Below are positions 25,085-33,632 of a stretch of 45,969 bases of DNA, piece by piece; position 1 is the stretch's first letter; each line of letters starts with the position of its first letter. This stretch comes from Coriobacteriia bacterium (GTDB lineage: Bacteria; Actinomycetota; Coriobacteriia; Anaerosomatales; SLCP01). The DNA is taken from assembly GCA_007121015.1 (NCBI GenBank), contig SKMN01000061.1:1-45969 (forward strand), written 5' to 3'. A program made the position numbers and the translations under genes. Under the pieces are notes generated by a model. That model was not told where the DNA came from. It saw only the letters and a program-made list of their open reading frames with translations, and searched no databases.

Positions 25085-25327
25085 ATGAATGATACCGGTA
25101 TCGTGAGACGCGTCGACGACCTCGGACGCATCGTCATACCTATGGAACTGCGGCGCACCCTCGGCATCCGCGTGAAAGATCCCATGGCCATCATGGTCGA
25201 CGGTGACCGCATCATCCTACAGAAGCACACCGACGTCTGCGCGATCTGCGGGAGTCCCGACGGCATCGTCGAGTTCAAGGGGCGTCCTATCTGCGCTCAG
25301 TGCGTCACCGACATCAAGGCGAAGTGA
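25085..25327 (+). CDS. abrB: AbrB-family transition-state regulator with C-terminal Zn-knuckle
   Basis: 80 residues. The N-terminal swapped-hairpin DNA-binding domain TGIVRRVDDLGRIVIPMELRRTLGI is very close to Bacillus AbrB. The C-terminal part has CAICG..CAQC, a likely zinc knuckle of the type seen in clostridial AbrB proteins. It probably acts as a global repressor or activator of growth-phase genes. The ATG lies 117 bases from the divergent metG start, the same arrangement as abrB/metS in Bacillus. The long frame upstream of 25085 is antisense to metG and not coding. Confidence 0.95.
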   Translation: MNDTGIVRRVDDLGRIVIPMELRRTLGIRVKDPMAIMVDGDRIILQKHTDVCAICGSPDGIVEFKGRPICAQCVTDIKAK

Positions 25328-25392
25328 CGAACGGTCGCCGGGCGGGACACGCACGCCACCCTGCGTCACGACGGCGCCTTGTCGAAGAACCT

Positions 25393-26226
25393 TCACTCGT
25401 GTCCGTGAGCGATACGATAGACGTCGTTGCGCGGTGCCCCGAACTCGCCGGCGACCCGCTTCACCGCATCCGAGCGCTTGACCCCCTCGGCAGCCAGCGC
25501 ATCGAGACGGGTCCGGATCCCCTCGATATCGAGGATCTCGCCCTCCCCTCGTGCCGGAGGGCCGACGAGCAACACCACCTCGCCCTTGAGCTCGCGCTCC
25601 GCGAGACTCGCGGCGAGCTCGTCGATCCGGCCGCGCGCGACTTCCTCGTGCAACTTGGTGAGCTCGCGCGCCATGCATGCCTGCCTCCCGGGGAGGACCT
25701 CGGCGATCGCGGCGAGCGCGGCCGCCGTACGACGCGGCGATTCGTAGAAGACGAGCGTGGCGTCGAGACCGGCGACCGCCTCGAGGCGGGTGCGGCGCTC
25801 GCCCGCCTTCCTCGGCAGGAATCCGCCGAAGTAGAACGCATGGGCCGGCAGCCCGCTCGCGACGAGCGCTGTGATCGTGGCCGAGGGACCCGGGAGCACC
25901 TCGACCGCCAGACCGGCTTCGATGCACGCATCGACGAGGTGGGCGCCGGGGTCCGAGACGCCCGGGGTCCCGGCGTCTGAGACGAGCGCGACATGCGCAC
26001 CGGCGACGATACGCTCGACCAGCTCCGGCGTGCGGGCGTCGAGGTTGTGCGCGTGATACGAGCGCATAGGGGTCTCGATACCGTAGCGTGCCAGCAGCGT
26101 GCGGGTGACGCGCGTGTCCTCGGCGGCGATGACGTCGGCGTCGCGCAGCGCGTCGAGCACGCGTACGGTCACGTCACCCAGGTTGCCGATGGGCGTCGCG
26201 CAGACGCTGAGGCGACCCGCCGCCAT
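25393..26226 (-). CDS. rsmI: 16S rRNA (cytidine1402-2'-O)-methyltransferase
   Basis: 277 residues. The tetrapyrrole-methylase fold carries VCATPIGNLGDVTVR, AAEDTRVTRTLL, LVSDAGTPGVSDPG and VLPGPSATITAL; the C-terminal part (ERELKGEVVLLV) is RsmI-specific. It methylates the ribose of C1402 in the 30S decoding centre. It starts 3 bases after the stop of the upstream membrane-protein gene. rsmI next to abrB is also the Bacillus arrangement (yabC). Confidence 0.96.
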   Translation of the reverse strand: MAAGRLSVCATPIGNLGDVTVRVLDALRDADVIAAEDTRVTRTLLARYGIETPMRSYHAHNLDARTPELVERIVAGAHVALVSDAGTPGVSDPGAHLVDACIEAGLAVEVLPGPSATITALVASGLPAHAFYFGGFLPRKAGERRTRLEAVAGLDATLVFYESPRRTAAALAAIAEVLPGRQACMARELTKLHEEVARGRIDELAASLAERELKGEVVLLVGPPARGEGEILDIEGIRTRLDALAAEGVKRSDAVKRVAGEFGAPRNDVYRIAHGHE

Positions 26227-26229
26227 CGA

Positions 26230-27342
26230 TCACTCCGATGAAGCCGGTGGCTGCGGAGGCCTCGGCGGCCGAGGAGGTGCCGGGGGGGCGTACGGCGGTG
26301 CCAGCGGCAGGCCACCCCGAGGCGGGGGCGGCGGAGCCGATGGTGGTGGAGCGGGCGGGGGCGGACCGCCGGCACCCGGCTGTGGTGCGCCGGGAGGCGC
26401 CGGTGCGACAGGTCCCGCGCCGGACCCGAACGGCGACGTCTCCTCGACGATCTCGCGTCCGGTCAGCCTTCGGTAGAACACCGTCCATACCGCCGATGAG
26501 AACGCCGAATAGATCGCGGCCGGCAGCAGGAGGGCCAGCATGAGTATCAGCGCCGCGACCACCGCGCCCCATATAGAGTCCCCGAGAGCGGCGATCATCA
26601 CAGCGACCCCGAACACCGCGGTGACCATACCCACGACGATCCCGTACGCGATGCCGATCGCGAACATGAGGAGCCACATCACCGCTACGTCCTTGAAGCG
26701 CGTACGCAGATCGGCCCAGGCGGCGCCGATCGAGCGGAAGACACCGGTGCCCGACAGGATCGCGTGACGCACGCCGAGCGTGTCCAACACCCCCGCGACG
26801 ATGCCCGCTACGAGGAGGAGGGCGCCGCCGAAGAGCAGACCTCCGCACAACCCGACGAACGCTTCCGGCCCGGGCACGCCGCCACCGATGATCGGTCCGA
26901 ACAGCGGCGCAAGGATCGCGACAAACAGCAGGGCGCTCAACAGCACTATCGGCGCGAACAGGACGAAACCGATGCCGAACACGCGGAACCACGCACCGAA
27001 CCCGGACGACCAGCCGTCGAGACCGCGGACCGCGCGTCCCTCCTCGGCCTCGTTGACGAGGTGGACGAGCCCTCCCTTCGCGGCTATCGAGATCACGAAA
27101 AGCGCGAGGCCGACGAACGCCAGCGAGGCGGCGACCGCCACGACGAGGCCGAGGTTATCCTGGACCCAGAAGACGAACTCCTGGAACTGCCGGACCATCG
27201 CATCATCGACCTCGCCCCTGCCGAACGAGTAGTCGATGCCGCCCGTCGAACCCGCGCCGCCGGCGAACAGACCGAACAGCCAGAGAATGCGGTAGCGCCA
27301 CGTCACGGCCCACGCGCGTTTCAGGATGCCGATGTGGTCCAC
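26230..27342 (-). CDS. Polytopic membrane protein with Pro-rich C-terminal tail (DUF7544-like)
   Basis: 370 residues. The N-terminus DHIGILKRAWAVTWRYRILWLFG is typical of actinobacterial and clostridial proteins resembling the membrane domain of glycerophosphodiester phosphodiesterases (DUF7544/DUF7847 group). About six hydrophobic segments follow, in the order soluble loop with RQFQEFVFW, then helices up to about 300. The last 70 residues are dominated by Pro, Gly and Ala. The GTG at 27342 is chosen because GGGAGG precedes it by 7 bases. No catalytic motif is visible; the function is unknown. Confidence 0.8.
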   Translation of the reverse strand: MDHIGILKRAWAVTWRYRILWLFGLFAGGAGSTGGIDYSFGRGEVDDAMVRQFQEFVFWVQDNLGLVVAVAASLAFVGLALFVISIAAKGGLVHLVNEAEEGRAVRGLDGWSSGFGAWFRVFGIGFVLFAPIVLLSALLFVAILAPLFGPIIGGGVPGPEAFVGLCGGLLFGGALLLVAGIVAGVLDTLGVRHAILSGTGVFRSIGAAWADLRTRFKDVAVMWLLMFAIGIAYGIVVGMVTAVFGVAVMIAALGDSIWGAVVAALILMLALLLPAAIYSAFSSAVWTVFYRRLTGREIVEETSPFGSGAGPVAPAPPGAPQPGAGGPPPPAPPPSAPPPPPRGGLPLAPPYAPPAPPRPPRPPQPPASSE

Positions 27343-27403
27343 GTTCCCGCCTCCCCGTACGATGGCCCGCCGGGTCGGCGGCACCTCTCGAAGACCTTCC
27401 CGG

Positions 27404-28525
27404 TCACTCTACCCGTTCGAGCTCGTACGCACGCGTGCCGAGCCCCATCTTCTCCGCATACGCCATCGCGTGCGTCCCATCGATGCCAGTGACCTTCGCG
27501 AACGTGTCGTCTCCGGCCGCATGGCCTTCGCCGCGCGTCCCCGACAGTCCTGGCGCATCGCGCACGAGGTCGTAGGCCGCCTGGTCGATGGCGACCGGAT
27601 CGGTACCGGCCAGCACACCGATGTCGGGCACGACCGCCGCGTCCGAGAAGTGCAAGCAGTCGCAGTCGGGTGTCACGTCGGTGACGAACGACAGGTAGAC
27701 GACCTTGCCGGCCTTACCGACGAGCGCGCCCGCGACGTGTTCGACGATCTTCTCCTGGATAGCGTGCGGGGTGGTCTTCCACTCGATGGCGATCGCCCCG
27801 TACGGGCACGCCGCCACACACTCACCGCAGCCATAACATACCGCCTGGTCGACGACGGCCACACGGTCCGGTCCGATGGCGATCGCGTCGACCGGGCACC
27901 ACTGCACGCACCTGCCGCACGCCGTGCACTTCTCCGCATCAGGGTCGGGGCTGAAGTCGGCGTGCATGCGCTGCTTCGCGCTACGACACCCCAGTCCCAT
28001 CCCTACGTTCTTGAGCGCTCCGCCGAACCCGGTCGCCTCGTGACCCTTGACGTGGCTGACGACGACCATCGAATCGGCGTGGGCCGCGGCACTCCCGAGC
28101 TTGACACTCTCGAAGTGGGTGCCACCGTCGATCGCGACCTCGACACTATCGCGACCGTCGAGCCCATCGGCGATGACGATCGGCGCCTCGACCGTCGCGT
28201 ACGCGAATCCGTTGTGCAGGGCGCACTCGAGGTGGTCCACCGCGTTCGCCCGCTGCCCACGGTAGAGGGTGTTCGAGTCGGTGAGGAACGGCTTACCGCC
28301 GACCGCCTTCACCCGGGAGATGACCTCGCGCACGAACATCGGCTGGACGAACCCGGTGTTGCCCGCCTCGCCGAAGTGCAGCTTGACCGCGACGAGGTCG
28401 CGTTCAGCTATCGCGTCCGCGAGTCCCGCCCTCTCCAGCAATGACCCCGCGCGCGAGACGAGGCTCTTCTTGGCCGGCGTGCGGACGGGCGTGAACCACA
28501 CCGTCGCAGGTGTCACAGCACTCAT
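27404..28525 (-). CDS. DUF362 protein with two 4Fe-4S ferredoxin motifs
   Basis: 373 residues. The N-terminal DUF362 part has AVKLHFGEAGNTGFVQP, FLTDSNTLYRGQRANA and VVSHVKGHEATGFGGALKNVGMG. Two clusters follow: CTACGRCVQWCP and CYGCGECVAACP, the pattern of a 2[4Fe-4S] ferredoxin. The C-terminal half includes DCDCLHFSDAAVVPDIGVLAGTDPVA. DUF362 ferredoxins are common in anaerobes; their substrate is unknown, though some members act in corrinoid or flavin-linked redox. It overlaps the downstream ROK kinase by 4 bases (ATGA). Confidence 0.92.
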   Translation of the reverse strand: MSAVTPATVWFTPVRTPAKKSLVSRAGSLLERAGLADAIAERDLVAVKLHFGEAGNTGFVQPMFVREVISRVKAVGGKPFLTDSNTLYRGQRANAVDHLECALHNGFAYATVEAPIVIADGLDGRDSVEVAIDGGTHFESVKLGSAAAHADSMVVVSHVKGHEATGFGGALKNVGMGLGCRSAKQRMHADFSPDPDAEKCTACGRCVQWCPVDAIAIGPDRVAVVDQAVCYGCGECVAACPYGAIAIEWKTTPHAIQEKIVEHVAGALVGKAGKVVYLSFVTDVTPDCDCLHFSDAAVVPDIGVLAGTDPVAIDQAAYDLVRDAPGLSGTRGEGHAAGDDTFAKVTGIDGTHAMAYAEKMGLGTRAYELERVE

Positions 28526-29496
28526 CGGTGGAGCCCCTCTCGCGAATCGTACTCGTCCAATGCAAGCGCGGCGGCGCCGAGGACGCCCGCGTCGTTACCA
28601 AGCTCGGCTTGCACGAACGTCACGTCGCGACGGCCAGCCATCGCCTCGGTGGCCATGACCTCCTCGGCCCGGTCCATGATGAATCCGCACGACTCGCCGA
28701 TGCCGCCCCCGATGACCACGAGTTTAGGATTGAGCAGGTTGACGAGTCCGACGAGCGCCCTGCCGAGGACGTCGCCCGCCTCGAGCAGGATGCCGCGCGC
28801 GACCTCGTCACCCTTGAGCGCGGCGGTGACCACGTGCTCCGCGGTGACCTCGGTCTTATCGCCACCCGCTTCGGCCAGGATCGCGGAACCGTCGTAGCGC
28901 TCGACCGCTTCGCAGCCCTTCGCGCCGAGCGCGGCCCGACCCATGTAGCTTTCGATGTGCCCACTGCCGCCGCACGGGCACGGCGGGCCGTCCATCTGCA
29001 CGACCATGTGTCCCACCTCACCGCCCATCCCTCGCGAACCGCGGTACGGCTCGCCGTCCAGGAACAGGCCGCCGCCGACGCCGGTGCCGAGCGTCAGCAT
29101 GAGGAAGTCGCGTGCGCCTTTCGCCGCGCCGAAGCGCGACTCGCCAAAGGCCGCGAGGTTGCCGTCGTTGTCGAGGGTGACCTCGTAACGGGAGCGGGAC
29201 ATCACGAGCGAGCGGACGTCTACGCCGGCGAGCGGCAGGTTCGTGCAGAACTCGACACTCTGACGCAAGAAGTCGATCTGCGCAGGAAGGCCGATGCCGA
29301 CCCCTGCCACCTCGCTCGGATGCGTGCCGGCGGTCACGTCATCGATAAGGTCGATGATGGCATCAACGATGGCGAACGGACCGGAATCCGGTGTGAGCAT
29401 GACCGCGTCTTTGACGATGCGGCCCTTGCGCTCCACAAGCCCCGCGGCGATACGGGTACCCCCGACATCGACGCCCACAGCGAACGATGTGCGCAT
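28522..29496 (-). CDS. ROK family sugar kinase (glucokinase-like)
   Basis: 324 residues. GVDVGGTRIAAGLVERKG is the ATP phosphate loop, LDNDGNLAAFGE has the catalytic Asp, and LTLGTGVGGGLFLDG and GGEVGHMVV follow. The zinc motif is present as CPCGGSGHIESY, in which the third Cys of the usual CxCGxxGC is a His. NPKLVVIGGGIGE ends the domain. It likely phosphorylates glucose or an N-acetylhexosamine. The ATG is preceded by GAGGAGG at 11 bases, a rather long spacing. It is the first gene of the ROK-DUF362 unit. Confidence 0.92.
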   Translation of the reverse strand: MRTSFAVGVDVGGTRIAAGLVERKGRIVKDAVMLTPDSGPFAIVDAIIDLIDDVTAGTHPSEVAGVGIGLPAQIDFLRQSVEFCTNLPLAGVDVRSLVMSRSRYEVTLDNDGNLAAFGESRFGAAKGARDFLMLTLGTGVGGGLFLDGEPYRGSRGMGGEVGHMVVQMDGPPCPCGGSGHIESYMGRAALGAKGCEAVERYDGSAILAEAGGDKTEVTAEHVVTAALKGDEVARGILLEAGDVLGRALVGLVNLLNPKLVVIGGGIGESCGFIMDRAEEVMATEAMAGRRDVTFVQAELGNDAGVLGAAALALDEYDSREGLHR

Positions 29497-29589
29497 AAGA
29501 GAAGCGACCTCCTCGGCTGGTAAACGGACGAGGCGACGAGCCGACCTGCGGCTAGTCGCGACGTCCAGACGGTGTCCGACCCGATGATA

Positions 29590-30084
29590 TCAGTAGTCCC
29601 ACAGGATGCCCCGCTGTTTGATGATGCCCAACTCCTGCATGCGGTCGGTCATCTCGCCTTCCGTGACACCGAACAGCCGGGCCAGGTAGCGGTGATCGTT
29701 GAACCACTTGAGCGCCTGGTCGCGCACGAGGGACTCGGGCAAGACGAGTTCGGCGGCGACCAGTTCCGCGTCCCGGTGCTCCACCGCGGAGTCCCGCGGG
29801 TACGTCGCGGCGGGGTCCTCGAGCACGAGGAGCAGGTGACCGATGAGGTGCGCGAGCGTGCGGCGCTGGTGCTCTTCGCCGCGCTGCACGTTGACGAGCA
29901 GTACCGGGAGTCCGTCCTCGTTGACCGCGGCGCCCGAGAAGAACGATGGCAAGCTCACCATGCGCACGGGCACGCCGAAGCGCGCCGCGACGGCGTCGAG
30001 CGGTACCGGTGGCTCGGCGACACCCGCCTTCTCGAGGGCGTCGCTCGCAAGTCGCCGGTAGTATGCGGCGGAGTGAAGGGGCAC
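29590..30084 (-). CDS. ImmA/IrrE-family protein lacking the catalytic Glu
   Basis: 164 residues. The fold is recognisable: N-terminal helix with YYRRLASDALEKAGV, VPLDAVAARFGVPV, then RRTLAHLIGHLLL and DAELVAAELVLPES, the two metal-binding segments of the ImmA/IrrE (COG2856) gluzincin-like peptidases. The usual HExxH reads HLIGH: both His (79, 83) and the downstream Glu are kept, but the catalytic Glu is Leu80. No frameshift or nearby error explains it. It is therefore probably a pseudoprotease or metal-binding protein. A winged-helix-like C-terminus (VTEGEMTDRMQELGI) is typical of family members. GTG start with AGGAGA 6 bases upstream. No HTH partner gene is adjacent. Confidence 0.85.
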   Translation of the reverse strand: MPLHSAAYYRRLASDALEKAGVAEPPVPLDAVAARFGVPVRMVSLPSFFSGAAVNEDGLPVLLVNVQRGEEHQRRTLAHLIGHLLLVLEDPAATYPRDSAVEHRDAELVAAELVLPESLVRDQALKWFNDHRYLARLFGVTEGEMTDRMQELGIIKQRGILWDY

Positions 30085-30231
30085 CCGTCTTCTCCTGCCA
30101 GCACGGCCAGCTGGTCTCTCCTACGGAGTGTATCGGCATGGATCGCGTGCGAGCTTCCGCTTCAGGCGTGCATCTGCCGATACACTAAGGGTAGCATTCG
30201 GTATGTGGTCGAACGCCGCGAGGGAGTCAGT

Positions 30232-32139
30232 GTGACCGAGAGGGAACGTCCAACGGCCGAGGAACTCGTCCGCGTGCTCGCTGGCGCGGTCAATGCCGTG
30301 CGCCTCTACCCGCCATCGAGCGAGCTCCCGGGCCAGGCACTCGATCGCCTGCTCGAGCACGCCTCGCGAGCCACGGCTGGCGGGGCGACCGTCCGCTTCC
30401 TCGTCGACCCCGAAGGGTTCCGCCAGGGCGACGCGCGTATCGCCGAAGGGCACACGCAGTCGACAGCGCTCGCCGAGAACCTCCATGCGATGCAGGTCGG
30501 TCAGCTGATCATCGCGCCAGGCGTCAGCCGCGAAGAGGCCGAGGCGTTCGTCACCCTCATCGCCGGGGACCCGCGCGCGATACGACAGCAGGGGGGGCCT
30601 CGGTCGCTGTTGACTGCCGCAGGGGTCTCCCACATCGCCGTACTCGAGGTCACGCTGCGAGCATCCTCGGAAGAGGGACTTCCCGGACTCGACCTGGCGA
30701 ACGCGCCGCTCGACGACATCGCCCGAGAGACGCTTGCGGCTGCGCGCCGCTGGACCGCCGGGGCCGAGCAGGGCGCCCCCGCAGACGACGAAGCCGCGCG
30801 CGCGATCGACTCGCTCGAACAGGCGACCCGGGACCTTGCCGCATCGCGCGTGGCCCAGGCGCTCATGCGGCTCGACGACGCCGAGCGCATCGAGGTCCTC
30901 GCAGCCACTCTGCGTCCCGGTCACGGCGGCGTCCAGATGACGGGCATGCTCGACATCGTCGCACGCATGAACCCGTCAGCACTCGCACGCCTCCTCAAGC
31001 TTGCGGCCGCCGCCACCGGCGGCACTCCCGAGCTTCTCGCCTCACGTCTCGAACTGCCATCCGAGATCCTCCGTGAGTTGATCCTCCTCCTCTCGCCCCC
31101 GCCCCGCACGGAGGCCGAGTGCGGCGTCCCCCAAACGATCGAACCGGAGCGCATGGCCGAGGAAGCATCGGCCCCCGGTGGAGAGGGCCATGTCGCACGA
31201 CTCCTGGCCGATGCGCCTGCGACCCGCGCGGGTCGTGCCCTCAATGCCACCATCGCGCTCCTGAAGGACCGCGAAGACGCCGAGAGCGTGAAGGCGGTCG
31301 GCGAAGCACTCGCCCCGGCCGCTCGCGCAGGCGCGTTGACCAGCGTGCGAGAAGCACTCCGGCTCCTCGATGAAGCGGGCGCCGAGCCGGGACTCTCCGC
31401 GGCCACGGTGGCTGCGCGCGCATCGCTCAGCGACCCGGAACTCCTCGCCACGATCTGCGGAGCGGTACGCAACGACGCCGATGCCGCTATCGCCGGAGAG
31501 ATCCTCGCGGCCGCCGGCTCGACCGGAGCCGACGTACTGCTGAGCCATGTGGCCCATGCCAGCCCGCAATCCCGCTCCCTGTTCCGCCCGGTCGTGCGCG
31601 GCATGAGCGAGCAGGTCCTCGCGATCGCAGGACGCAGACTCCGGAGCGACGATGCGGTCACCGCGGTCGGCATCCTCTCGGTGCTCCCCGACCTCGGCGA
31701 CAGACAGGCCGTCCCGGTGATCACGTCGGCGCTCGAGCACCTCGACATCACGGTGCGGCGGACAGCCGTGAGCACGCTGGCCGACGTCCCGAGTACGGAG
31801 GCGCGCCGTGCCCTCGCGCGAGCACTCGGTCACTGGGACCCGGAGACGCGTCGCTGGGCCATCCGCGAGGTCGGCCGCGCCGGAGCCATCGAGGCACTCC
31901 CGTCTCTCGTGCGCATCCTCGAGGACATCAACGTGTTCGAGCGCAATCACGAGCTCAAGAAGGAAGTGATCAAGTGCCTCGAGTCGCTCGGGTCACGAGA
32001 TGCGCTCCCGATCCTGAGACGCTGGGCACGCAGACGCTTCATACTGGGACAGAAGAACAAGGAGCTGCGATTCCTGGCACAACGAGCAGTCGACCGTCTT
32101 TCGGCCGAATCACCCGGAGAAGGAGTAGATGCCCGATGA
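30232..32139 (+). CDS. HEAT-repeat protein with signalling-type N-terminal domain
   Basis: 635 residues. The N-terminal 140 or so residues (LVRVLAGAVNAVRLYPPSS, VRFLVDPEGF, QVGQLIIAPGVSREEAEAFVTLI) match the start of the next gene product. A long Ala/Leu-rich helical centre follows. The C-terminal 170 residues contain HEAT/PBS-lyase-type repeats (VRRTAVSTLADVPSTEARRAL, TRRWAIREVGRAGAIEALPS, SLGSRDALPIL). GTG 30232 has AGGGAG 6 bases upstream and the earlier open frame is antisense to the ImmA-like gene. It overlaps the HD-GYP gene by ATGA. HEAT proteins are scaffolds; a role as partner of the downstream protein is inferred. Confidence 0.88.
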   Translation: MTERERPTAEELVRVLAGAVNAVRLYPPSSELPGQALDRLLEHASRATAGGATVRFLVDPEGFRQGDARIAEGHTQSTALAENLHAMQVGQLIIAPGVSREEAEAFVTLIAGDPRAIRQQGGPRSLLTAAGVSHIAVLEVTLRASSEEGLPGLDLANAPLDDIARETLAAARRWTAGAEQGAPADDEAARAIDSLEQATRDLAASRVAQALMRLDDAERIEVLAATLRPGHGGVQMTGMLDIVARMNPSALARLLKLAAAATGGTPELLASRLELPSEILRELILLLSPPPRTEAECGVPQTIEPERMAEEASAPGGEGHVARLLADAPATRAGRALNATIALLKDREDAESVKAVGEALAPAARAGALTSVREALRLLDEAGAEPGLSAATVAARASLSDPELLATICGAVRNDADAAIAGEILAAAGSTGADVLLSHVAHASPQSRSLFRPVVRGMSEQVLAIAGRRLRSDDAVTAVGILSVLPDLGDRQAVPVITSALEHLDITVRRTAVSTLADVPSTEARRALARALGHWDPETRRWAIREVGRAGAIEALPSLVRILEDINVFERNHELKKEVIKCLESLGSRDALPILRRWARRRFILGQKNKELRFLAQRAVDRLSAESPGEGVDAR

Positions 32140-33614
32140 GTGACGCCGTAGACCCCACGAACGACGATCTACAGTCCGCACCGGAGATGGCGAACGAGAT
32201 CGCGTCGAACGCGCGTGCGCCGTTCGCAGACCCGGCCCGGCTGGCGAAGGCGAAAGAGCTTCTCAGGGCTCTCGCGGTCTCGCACACCAATGCCGGCCTC
32301 TACCCGACGACGCACCCGCTCGTAGGTCAGTCCCTCGGCGAACTCGTCACAGCAGTAGAGGCGCTCCGCGACGACGGCTTCTCGAGTGTCACCATCAACA
32401 TCTACAAGCGCACCCTCTTCGTGGAGAACCAGGTCTTTCCCGAGGAGAGCATGACGCACCGCAAGACTGTCGAAGACCTTCTCGCGCACGGGATCTCAGC
32501 GCTTACGCTCCTCGCCACCTTCAACCTCCGCGATGCGACCGCACTCGTGGAAGCGCTCTCGGACGACTCGATCGCCGACCTCGAGGCTGCGCGCCGGATG
32601 TTCGAACGACGCGGCGTCGTCGGCGTCGAGCTGTCGGAGACCGCGCTGTTCGAAGAGGCCGGAGAGGAGGAGGAGCAGGAGAACAAGGTCGCCGCTCGGC
32701 AGACGTACGACGCGGGCGTCGAGGCGATGCGCGACGTCGAGACGCAGACCAAGCTCGGCAAGGTCTTCGACGTCGAGCCGCTCCAGCACATGGTGAGCAA
32801 TATGCTCGACAACCTCTTCCGGGACCCGGCGGCCGTGCTTGGTCTCACCGCGATCAAGGGACACGACGACTACACCCTCAACCACTCGATCAACGTGTGC
32901 ATCCTGTCCCTCTCGCTCGGAGCATCGCTCGGCCTGGACAACGTCGGATTGCGCTCGCTGGGGCTCTCGGCACTCCTCTACGACCTCGGGAAGGTGCGCA
33001 TCCCGGAGGACATCCTGAACAAGCAGGGGCCGCTGACCACCGACGAGTGGCACATCGTCAAGAGCCACACCAAGGAAGGCGCCGACCTGCTCAAGCGCAT
33101 ACAGCTCGTCGACGAGATGCCGATGGTCGTCGCCTACGAGCACCATCAACGGCACGACCTGCAGGGATACCCGGAGCCGCAGGGTGACCAGGAGCAGCAC
33201 CTGTTCTCGAAGGTCGTCGCGCTCTGCGATGCGTACGACGCGATGACGACCCGGCGCCCGTTCAGACGCGAGATCCGACCGGACAAGGCCCTCGCGGTCC
33301 TCATGCAGGGACGCGGTAAGGCCTACGACCCTGCTCTCACCAAGTCTCTCGTGGCTATGCTCGGCATCTACCCGATGGGCGCGGTCGTCCACCTCGACGA
33401 CCAGTCGACCGCGGTGGTGTTCCGCGTGAACACCGACGACCTCCTGCACCCGCGGGTGAAACTACTGGCGGACGCCCACGGACGGTGGCGCGAGGACCCG
33501 GAGGTCCTCGATCTGCGCGTCGTCGACCCGGAGACCGGCGAGTTCGCCCGCTCCATCGTCGAGTGTGTCCCCGCCTCGGATGCGGGCATAGATGATGTCT
33601 GGCAGTACCTCTAG
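32136..33614 (+). CDS. HD-GYP domain protein with degenerate HD motif
   Basis: 492 residues. Residues 40-150 form an N-terminal domain related to that of the preceding HEAT protein (LYPTTHPLVGQSLGEL, SVTINIYKRTLFVE, NLRDATALVEAL). An acidic linker with EEAGEEEEQE follows. The HD-GYP domain spans about 240-420: NHSINVCILSL (His250), LLYDLGKVRIP (the HD pair is Tyr282-Asp283), HTKEG, HHQRHDLQGYP and CDAYDAM. Most ligands are kept, but the first His of HD is Tyr, so metal binding and cyclic di-GMP hydrolysis are in doubt. The ATG has AGGAG about 10 bases upstream and overlaps the preceding TGA. Inactive members may act as nucleotide receptors. Confidence 0.9.
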   Translation: MSDAVDPTNDDLQSAPEMANEIASNARAPFADPARLAKAKELLRALAVSHTNAGLYPTTHPLVGQSLGELVTAVEALRDDGFSSVTINIYKRTLFVENQVFPEESMTHRKTVEDLLAHGISALTLLATFNLRDATALVEALSDDSIADLEAARRMFERRGVVGVELSETALFEEAGEEEEQENKVAARQTYDAGVEAMRDVETQTKLGKVFDVEPLQHMVSNMLDNLFRDPAAVLGLTAIKGHDDYTLNHSINVCILSLSLGASLGLDNVGLRSLGLSALLYDLGKVRIPEDILNKQGPLTTDEWHIVKSHTKEGADLLKRIQLVDEMPMVVAYEHHQRHDLQGYPEPQGDQEQHLFSKVVALCDAYDAMTTRRPFRREIRPDKALAVLMQGRGKAYDPALTKSLVAMLGIYPMGAVVHLDDQSTAVVFRVNTDDLLHPRVKLLADAHGRWREDPEVLDLRVVDPETGEFARSIVECVPASDAGIDDVWQYL

Positions 33615-33632
33615 GCCTCGCGGCGACCTCCG

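Noticed and set aside
29590-30084. Toxin-antitoxin pair around the ImmA-like gene
   Set aside because: No HTH or RES/PIN-type partner is adjacent; neighbours are a ROK kinase and the HEAT protein on the opposite strand.
29572-30231. N-terminal extension of the HEAT protein
   Set aside because: The frame is antisense to the ImmA-like gene, and GTG 30232 with a good ribosome site marks the start.
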